64,000 nt of DNA from Blasia pusilla (lineage: Eukaryota > Marchantiophyta > Marchantiopsida > Blasiales), in NCBI GenBank assembly GCA_050084515.1, contig CM114274.1:15562001-15626000 (forward strand), written 5' to 3'. Numbering within the stretch: the first letter of the stretch is position 1; each line of letters opens with the position of its first letter. Made by a program: the position numbers and the translations under genes. Below, one piece after another: positions 56,126 to 64,000 of this stretch. The notes beneath the pieces were generated by a model that saw only the letters and a list, made by a program, of their open reading frames with translations, ran no database searches and was not told where the DNA came from.

Positions 56126-56760
56126 CACTTGTGGGTAAGGGTTACTGTGAGACACACACGCCAAATGTACTCTTACGAACTCTTTTTTTTAGAGTTCAAG
56201 GAAAAATGATGTATTCGAGACCTTATCGCTTCTCCACTAGAGTTCCCAATGATGAAAAGGAGAAAATTGGAGACTCAAAAATACGAGGAGTTGCAGGCTA
56301 GGATTGAAGTGTTTGGCCCCTATGACTCACAATGTAAACGTGTTCTTTTACCCATGAATGTACCATAAATAAAAAGCAATGTGTTGCTAATGAGGTTTCC
56401 ATGAAAACAAAGAGTTCATTTTGAAATTGAATCCATATACTCACCTTTTTCAAAATGTTTATCTTGCAGATTTGTTCCTAGTATAATAAGTCAAAATAAT
56501 AACACTATCTTTGGGACTGTAGAGTATCCAATCATTTAAACCTGATTACAACACGGGCAAAGCAAATCTTATTTTCATAATCAGAGTACATGCTGGTTAC
56601 TCCGTAGTGTTTGAAGTACTCGGTAATTGGCTACCTTGTCTATCTTTGACTGCATGTCTTTGTACTTAAACATAATAACATATTTGCCCTATTACATGTA
56701 TTGAAATATTGCACATAGATTCTAGAACAAAAGGAGAGCCTTACTTGATGCTTGCGGGTG
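56126..56760. other. non-coding DNA between copia D and the Mutator-like relic
   Basis: AT-rich. No supported gene was seen. Confidence 0.35.
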
Positions 56761-58617
56761 AATCCTTCCTAAGCATGTGGACAAGTGCATGATGCATTCT
56801 TGGACTCATAGTTGCATATCAAATGCCACGATCCACGCGTACGTTGATCTACTCAATACCTTGGCGTATTTAGTGCCTTTGTGATTTTCAAATGTGAAAT
56901 GAGAATCTGAAATAGCTTTTGCATTTTCTAGGGCCATAGTCATGACCTTTTGTATGGCCTTGTTCCTCACCCTCCCTTTAGACTTCAAAAGTGTCATGTA
57001 CCATAAATTTCATTACTTAGCATCTGCACTAGCCCAATAATCTTTTTGATGCCTTTGTTCTAGCCTTTGGTGGGCATGCTTGCTTGAAGATATGTCTTGA
57101 GCGTTGTATGCTACCTTTCAATAGCAGCATTGGTGTCTTGTGCAAATGTGGCTTCATTTTGGTGGCCTTTGGCCATGAGTACAATTTTGGGTGCCAATAT
57201 CCATCTAATTATTTGACAATTTGAAAGTGCTTCTTAGTTACTACATATTTTTGAATGAAAACCAAAGACATTTGCTCAGGATCTACACACGCCATAAGCC
57301 CATAACAAAGATATATGAGTGTGATTAACCATGTAATGCAGATGGTAAACATGCTTCATTTGAAATTACCAACTCCACGGCTGTACATCAGTTGGCCAAG
57401 ATCTCGATTCATATCTGCTTTTGTTAAGAGACACCTCACTCGTTGATGTTGTTGCCCAAGCCATGCTTTCCTCACATGCCAAATACAAAGGTGGATTGGA
57501 ACACGGGGAAATACTTCCTTTATTGTAGACTATTCTTCCTTTGAATCATCCACAATAAAACAAGATGATCTCCATGGTAGTGGAAGATCATCCCCACTTA
57601 AAGAAATCATTGCTTTAGTGCAGCCTCTTATACTCTTAAGAACGTGAACAAGGTTTGCATGTGTGTGGCGTTGTAGAGTTTCCCACACCATAGGTAATCC
57701 ATTGAGGAATGAATCAAAACCAAGGAAGATGAACAACTAGTACTATGCCATGAAAACAAATTGAAATAACATTACCATCAAATAAGCGGAATAAAATCAT
57801 GAGTCAAGATCAAATCCTTTGACCCCACATTCCATACTTGGGGCCTCCGACATATCTTGAGTCCTAACTTTGTAAATGAAATACCTAAATGAAATACAAA
57901 TGAGTATTCCAGGTTTTTGGACCAATATGCCTTGCTCTTTAGGGTTGCCAATATCTAATATGCCTTGCTCTTAAATAGTGCTTTGCACACATTCAAATTC
58001 AATCAAAGTTGAAGTACAAACTAGTCCTGCATTTGCCACTAGTAAAACAAATATACATAAATACCTAAACACAAAAAAAAAATTCAAACACAACCCTACT
58101 TTAATGCCCCAATTTCTTTGAAACACTGTTGATCAAATTAGTTTATAGGTCAGAAATAAAGAAAGGTCTTTGTACAAGAGACAACCCCAAAAATCAGCAA
58201 TACTCTAGAGTTTTAGTTGTTTGAGAAAAGTTGGTTCCAAGTTGCAAGTGATGGTCCATCATGGTCGTCAACATCCAAGACATTAGTGCCTTATAGTACT
58301 TAAGGAACACTTCATGTGAACTCCAAATTACAAGGGCTCGCATGTGGTATAAGAAATATATACAATAGAACACAGATCCTGGAATTTGTTTCTAACACAA
58401 CCCCCACTTTAATTGGCATGAATCTTGGATAATTGATTTTCTTAAAACCCATTTTCTTACTTAAGGGACCAAGACATACCTCATATGTATTGGTGCCATA
58501 TGTGGTATCCATGCTAATTGCCCCTCCATCTCCAAATATGACTAGATTTTGTAGCATCCATGGGGTAGAAAATATAGTCAAGATTGCACAGAAACAAAAA
58601 AGTCCGGACATGCTCAA
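56760..58617 (-). pseudogene. Mutator-like (MULE) transposase relic
   Basis: Minus-strand pieces follow the order of plant MULE transposases. GDGGAISMDTTYGTN (about 58540-58495) matches the first catalytic-Asp block. After an intervening 570 bp come PWRSSCFIVDDSKEE (about 57580-57537) and VFPRVPIHLCIWHVRKAWL (about 57505-57450), the second-Asp and C-x-WH blocks. MNRDLGQLMYS follows, and near 56960 ALENAKAISDSHF and AWIVAF, as seen just before the SWIM zinc finger. The SWIM Cys/His cluster itself is not clear. Many stops and an insertion at about 57740-58310 show it is dead. It would have been a cut-and-paste transposase. Confidence 0.72.
57740..58310. other. insert within the Mutator-like relic
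   Basis: This separates the first and second transposase blocks. AT-rich, non-coding; it contains a short repeated phrase (AATATGCCTTGCTCTTTA/TAATATGCCTTGCTCTTAAA, about 57926-57975). It may be an intron or a small insertion. Confidence 0.35.
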
Positions 58618-59060
58618 CCCGCACCCAAGCCCCTTTGAGCCTGCCTAGAGCCGGCCAAGTAGACCCAAGCTGATGGAGCCCGCACCTATTATGTGGCCCC
58701 GCCACGGTGGCATGGCCTCAAGGTTGCACATGGACAAAGTCTGTGTCTGTCCTATGGATAGACATGTCCGTGACGGGCCGGATACCCAAGACCCGCATCT
58801 GAGCCCACCCGAAGGCCGTACCCATTGCATGGCCCGCAGCCTCGTCTAAGGCGGGCTGGGTGCGTCAGACCGTTGGACCAAGATTTGGTCCAGGGGACCA
58901 ATTTTTGCACGCAAGGCTGAGCCCGCCCTAGGCCCCCTGCCCACGCCGTGACCAGTCTACGGGCCACGCAACGGGAGCGCGCTCTAGGCGGGCTCGGGTG
59001 TGGGCCGGGCATGTTTGTTGACATGTCCATTTCCGTGCAACCATGCATGGCCCGTCAAGC
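58600..59060. repeat. GC-rich block 3 with CCCGC/GCGGG motifs
   Basis: Same character as the blocks at 10890 and 50440. It shares the phrases GGACATGTCC and TTTCCATGCAACCTTGAT with block 2. It lies between the Mutator-like relic and hAT transposase 2. Confidence 0.6.
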
Positions 59061-60180
59061 GGGATGGGGGACTTGTTGGGCGTGTCTCTTTCCATGCAAC
59101 CTTGATGCACACAAATAGTATATAGTGGGACCCCAAAAATGGTTCACATCCGACTTTGTTTTTTGAATTGCGTTTGGAAATGTTGCAAACGCTAATAAGA
59201 AATCAAGGAATAAGGATGCCTCTATCCAAGCATTCCATATTGGTCCATACAGAATTAATTCATCCCTAATGAAAGACACTACATGAGGTTTTTTGATAAC
59301 ATCAAAAGGTAGTGAAGAACTATAAGTAATCAAGCTGGAAATGATATTGTACTCTAAGTCTCTAAAAAAAGGGTTATGGGCATACAGTTTTAGGACTACC
59401 TTGTGCATATATTGTGCTCTTAGCATTCATCTTTATGGGCCTAGTAATGCTCATTTTTATGGACCTAGTAACACAAGTAGAGGCAAAATTTTAGCATTGA
59501 TTAATAGGTTGTAAATCCACGTGGTGTTGGTGCAAAGATTTGACCATCCTTCAAAATAAATAATAAATTGTAATGGGGAGGGCTAGGTATCATGAAAGCA
59601 TATTAGCATCAATATTCAAACTAGCTCTATGTGCACTTGTAGGTTAGTTTGCAATACTACGACAAATTCTTTTTTAATAAATTTGTATGACTAAGGTGAG
59701 CAAGGAAGAAGGCAATTGAATAAATGTGTATGCCTCACCACTTGCAGGTTGCAGGTTTGTCAAAAAAAAAAAAAGAAGAAGAATAAATCTTTATGTTTAA
59801 GGTGAGAAGGAAAAAAATAATTGAATAAATCTCTATGCCGCACCTCAAATATTTTGGAGAGTGCTTTCTTGATTTGTAAACACCTCTATGCTTAACATGT
59901 GAACGGAAAAAAATATTTCTCCATAAAAAAATAAATTATTTAACACTATTAGTACCTAAATGCATGTCGTTCCCTCTTGTACTTATTCTATTAGTATGCA
60001 AATGCATGTCCACTAGTACTTATTGAGACACTATATCATAAGGATTTTTCAAGTTTTTGGAGGCGGGCTCGGACTGGATTGGAAAATCATAAATTCGTGA
60101 CCTTTTAACGCCCACTTTAAAATCCATGCATGTAATCATCTCAGAAAATTTCTCAACCGCCATCCAAAACCAAACCTCCT
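59061..60180. other. AT-rich DNA without recognised genes
   Basis: A minus-strand open frame (59426-59055) has no recognisable domain. An A-run at about 59760-59775 and a loosely repeated phrase with AATAAATCT(T/C)TATG occur near 59700-59840. Confidence 0.35.
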
Positions 60181-61100
60181 ACTTAACGGGTCTCGAATTT
60201 GACCTTTTTTACGGACCCTCAATGTTTCGCACTCCCACGGTCAAATGAAGATTCCACTCAGAAGCTGCACATCTGCTCCGATATCCGGGGCCTAAATTTT
60301 TCTCAAAAATCCGTCAATTGTCGACGGTTTTGCGAAGGAGATTCACAATGCAGAGCGGCAGAGCGGCAATTAGAGGCGGCTCAAAATGTGGAATACTTTC
60401 AAAGCAACGAGGATTCGAACAAACTGGCAAAAAAGTATTCTCTATGTCTCAGTCCATATTTGGGAGTCGATTGAAAATATGGGACGATAGTCCAAAACGG
60501 TTCAAAATGGTACGAAAATTGGAAGTTAGATTCCATGGATCATGATTAATTTTTCTGTCATCGCTCTCTTTACCCAAAGTCTGTGATTAGCGGATAATTT
60601 CCGTTCCTAACTTTTGCAAACTTCCTGCTCAGGGCTCAAACAGTATTTTTTGAGTAGATCAATTTTTTGGTGGAACTCCTGGAAACATTTAGGTTTTCTG
60701 AAATAATTGTCAGCCGACCCCCTAAGACTTTTTACCTTATGAGGTTTTTGCCCAAGATTTTTTTCCTTCTTAGGTTATTTCCTGCATGTAACTTGAGCCA
60801 CCAGTTTTTTGATGGGCTTGGAATTGGCATGCCACTTTTTTGCTGTCACATTTTCTACCTTTCAGTTTAGTTCTGGTTATAAGCAAAGTCCCCTGAGAGT
60901 AGCCTTCTCAGCTCACCTCCTCATTTGCTTACCTCTGGCTGGAGTTGAACCAAATTCCCCCTACCAATTGGGGGCCAGAGGTGCTAAGAACCCTTCTTAC
61001 TAGGAGTATTCATAAAGTGAACTTTCTTTATAGGAGGGGTTTGACTACAAAAAATAAATTACTACTAAAAACATTTGCAAAATGAAATGAAGTCATAGAG
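60180..61100. other. possible first exon of an unrecognised gene, then non-coding DNA
   Basis: A plus-strand frame from ATG 60348 begins MQSGRAAIRGGSKCG: basic and Ser/Gly-rich, like an organelle-targeting peptide. It reaches a possible donor, ATG|GTACG, near 60510. Composition changes here to a more balanced one. No downstream exon could be linked to it, so this is weak. 60560-61100 shows nothing recognised. Confidence 0.2.
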
Positions 61101-61103
61101 AAA

Positions 61104-63370
61104 CTAGGATGAAGGGTTAGGGTTAAGCTCACCTTCCTTAGTAGCTTCAAGTACAACGGGAGGAACAATGTACAACTCTGGATTAGCATCTACAAATCTA
61201 TATTCCTTTGAGTGTTTCCATGTGTCCATAGCAGAAATGAGGACCTCATCCACATCAAAATTCTCATTTGGACCCTCCATATTAACCCTCAGCAAAGCTT
61301 CCAAGTGATAAGAGGTTAAGCTATTTCTTAACCTATTCTTAATGACATTCTGAATGCTAAAAGCTCTCTCAAATGATGTTTTTGATACACATTGGACTCT
61401 AGCTATATCACCTAAAATACAGAGATTAGCATACTTAGTCTTCAGGCTCGGATTACCACTTACCATACACCATAAGTCCTTGAAGGACTTCTCCTTCCAT
61501 TATGTCATGGCTTGAATCTTGAAGGCCAAGAATTCATTCTTGAGGGCTGCACCATCTAGAAGAGGCTTTTTCACCCTGCCATGCAAGGTTTTTTCCTGTC
61601 CATAGAAAGAGCTCAACATTTCCAAGTCTCTCACACCCCAATCTCTTAAACTAGATATGGTAGAAGGCATTTGGGATGGATTGAGGATCTTAAAACCTCC
61701 AATGATGTTATTGTCTTCAAACCTTTCTTGCAAAGCTACACATATGGCCTCAGCAAAATTCCTTTGGAAAAAAATAGCTTCTTCTAAATCCTTTCCTGTC
61801 ACATCCTTATCCATTTGGATTGAATGAAAGAAAGAACCCCTTATCTCTGATTGCAAGCGCTGTAGATATCCATCACTAGGACCATAGTTTGGAAGTAGAT
61901 GAAAACCACTAGACTGAGAAATGAGATAGGCATTCATATATACACTTTCATGTACATAATTCATTCTAATATATGTTATCTCAGTCTAAACAATAGAAGC
62001 AACGCTAGATATATCAACAAACTTCATCTGGAATAACTTGCTCAACATTGCCATAGAATGAAGTATGTCAGCCAGAAAGTATCAAATGTAAATCATTTTG
62101 AAGGACTTTAACATGTTTAGAAGATGTGAAGCTACCCCATTATCTTCCCTGGGATTTACTGTACAGAAGTAGACCATGACCAATTCTAGACTATCACATA
62201 AAGAAGTAACGGCTTGCCACTTGCTAAGCCATTTGACCTTCTGATAACGTTTCACGACTTTCCTAGAATCATTTAGCTCTTCTTGTAGAGAAGAGAGACC
62301 AAACTTCCTCTTAGAACTCTTCTTGAAATAAAAAGAAACAGAATTCAAAATGTTATCCACCTCATCACTAAGTTCCTTGCACCCAGGCTCTTTGCTGTAG
62401 CATGAGCAACTAAGTTTGTCCGGTGTGCCACACAATGGACGCTTGTCATGTAAGGATTAACATTCCTCTTCAAACATGCACTTACCCCATTCCTAGTACC
62501 TACCATAGTGCCGGCCCCATCAGACCCAAAACCAACCATCTTCTCAAAATCCAATTCCCATTCCCTAAGTAAGGATACTAAATAATCTGAAATGGACTCG
62601 GCATCCTTGTTCTCAACCTTGATCAATCCTAAGAAGGAGATGCATACTTGACCTTCATCAAGGTAATTGACAAAGGCAACCATGTGTCCTATTACCGATA
62701 TGTCAGTGGATTCATCTACCATTATTCCATAAAAGGGACTAAGTCTAACCCTAGCTAGAAGCAATCTTTGAATTACCAAACTAATACATGTTATCATATG
62801 TGCACATGTTGTGTCATCATGGTATATTGATTTTGTGAGAATCATAGATCCAGATTTGAGTAATGTACAGAGACCAGGGAATGAGGAAAATGCAACATTA
62901 TACTTAGCCATGAAGTATGCTCCTTGAAATAGATTAAGCACCGCTAAATGGCAGTTTCTATTCGTGCTTGGAATAGCTTTCTCTAGAGTTTTTCTACCAC
63001 TATACTAAGCCCAAGCCAACCTTTTATGTTCCTTGGATTTACCATGGTCTGTGAAGGCAGGAATCTTCACATTGATGGCTCCGGATGTGGCAAATACAGA
63101 TTTCCCTCCTGAGTCCTTGCACACTTTACAAAATACCCTCCCTGTGTGAGGCTCAAATTGAATCCATTCAAAAGCTTGATACCAAGAGTCTTTCCAAAGC
63201 CTCTTGTTGTCTTCAGTCTTTGAAGAGGCAAGATCTCAAGGAGAATCTATCTCCTCACATGAGTTGGTTTCTATTGCTGGTTCACTGATAGTCCTCTTCA
63301 TAAACCCAAGATCAATAAGGGATTTTTGTCTCTTACCCCTAGATGCATTGTTGGTTGAAATATCCTCCAT
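61104..63370 (-). pseudogene. hAT transposase 2 (TTF zinc finger, DUF4371, C-terminal dimerisation)
   Basis: ATG at 63370 (MEDISTNNASRGKRQ). A TTF-type zinc finger (VFCKVCKDSGG ... FTDHGKSKEHKR, about 63135-63025) is followed by the DUF4371 catalytic region: YGIMVDESTDISVIGH (about 62735), GFGSDGAGTMVG (about 62535) and SVHCVAHRTNL (about 62440). The C-terminal dimerisation region is ILGDIARVQCVSKTSFERAFS (about 61430-61360). This is the hAT type widespread in plants and animals that resembles ZNF862-like proteins. Breaks: stops near 63235, 63007, about 62082 and 61500, and one frameshift near 62400. It is otherwise colinear, so it is a fairly young relic. No terminal repeats were identified. 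Confidence 0.88.
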
Positions 63371-63399
63371 AAGGGACTATGAGAGTTCAGGTTTGTAGT

Positions 63400-64000
63400 C
63401 TCTAATATACACGCTATTGTGAAACCCTTTGTAAAGGGTTTAGGCTCAGGGTTTCAAGGGTTTACATGCAGTCTAATTGGCCGAGTGTGCCAATGAACAC
63501 CCAAGCATTCAAGGAAAGGCCTCGTGAGGTAGAGGGAACAACTGCTCCCAATACAAAAGGAAAAACCAGATTGCAATGCTACCAACAAACTAGTAAAGCC
63601 AACTTCAAGGAATCCAAGCTCACAAAACTTTGAACAAAGAGCGACAAAATGAGCTACAAGAGTGCAAATGAGACCCAAGTCCCCGACCCCTACTCCCTTG
63701 GGACCCGACTCCCTAACTCTTGAGAGAAAAAAGGAAAATAAGCGAGCAACGAGTAGGGGGAGAATACAGTGTGCGCGGGCTTCTCTCGGATTGCAATGGC
63801 ACAAGAACGAGGTGCGGGATCCCATGAGGATTGAGGACCGAGTCCCCACTCCCCAACTCTCTCCCAAGTCCCCGACTCCTACTCCCTCGGGACCCGACTC
63901 TAGGAGCAGCGATGAGGCTCGGATGAGCGTCTGAGACTCTGAGTGCGTCGCACGCTCGCCTGTCCAACTCGCAGAACTGGATGAGGTGTGTTGGGCAGCC
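63400..64000. other. non-coding DNA with a duplicated 37-bp phrase
   Basis: A segment containing AAGTCCCCGAC(C/T)CCTACTCCC and GGGACCCGACTC occurs at about 63673-63710 and again at about 63863-63900. An AAACCCTT/AAGGGTTT inverted pair lies at about 63422-63443, just beyond the hAT gene start. No gene recognised up to the window end. Confidence 0.5.

Noticed and set aside
60348-60545. A mitochondrial protein gene starting at 60348
   Set aside because: Only the first 60 or so residues look plausible; no further exon or family match could be found, so it is listed only as a weak possibility.

Overview
The window is eukaryotic, and specifically land-plant or other streptophyte, nuclear DNA. Evidence: Ty1/copia and Ty3/gypsy LTR retrotransposons, a CACTA (Tnp2/DUF4216/DUF4218) transposase, two kinds of hAT transposase, a Mutator-like transposase, a PHD segment like the plant protein EDM2, and a spliced germin-like gene with GT/AG introns. 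The species cannot be read from the sequence. The density of old, nested mobile DNA suggests a large, repeat-rich genome. Only one gene looks intact: a four-exon germin-like protein (13617-15580, 224 codons).

Layout. 1-2419: 3' part of a copia element (copy A), inserted in a decayed gypsy element (2420-7872) whose pol carries a C5-cytosine methyltransferase between protease and reverse transcriptase. 7873-8945: 5' end of a second copia family (minus strand). 8959-9560: a third gypsy fragment. 9560-12500: AT-rich DNA with one long hairpin and a GC-rich block. 12500-15900: gene-like island with the germin gene. 17160-19092: remnant of an unknown proline-rich/acidic gene, cut by copia copy B (19093-20989). 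21320-24790: CACTA transposase relic, with an EDM2-like PHD relic (25590-26280) upstream on the same strand. 26557-28886: divergently oriented RING/coiled-coil reading frame with nonsense codons.

29650-41890: a roughly 181-bp tandem satellite split by a second methyltransferase-gypsy element (about 30738-39092, minus strand). This copy keeps gag, a nearly open methyltransferase, part of RT, RNase H, a DDE integrase and a C-terminal PHD finger. 42128-49345: hAT transposase (BED/DUF659 type) split by copia copy C (43060-47589), with a 5-bp target duplication. 50440-53640: GC-rich block and diverged satellite relatives. 54318-56120: internally deleted copia copy D with a 5-bp target duplication. 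56760-58617: Mutator-like transposase relic. 61104-63370: TTF-finger/DUF4371 hAT transposase relic.

The most interesting system is the gypsy family that combines a DNMT3-like DNA methyltransferase (writer) and an integrase-linked PHD finger (candidate reader) with its replication enzymes. Its two copies, and a neighbouring copia, have been inactivated repeatedly by CAG-to-TAG changes at positions where another copy keeps CAG. This is the expected scar of CHG cytosine methylation followed by deamination. Two short hairpin-forming inverted duplications inside one copy, and two comparable structures elsewhere in the window, point to intrastrand template switching.
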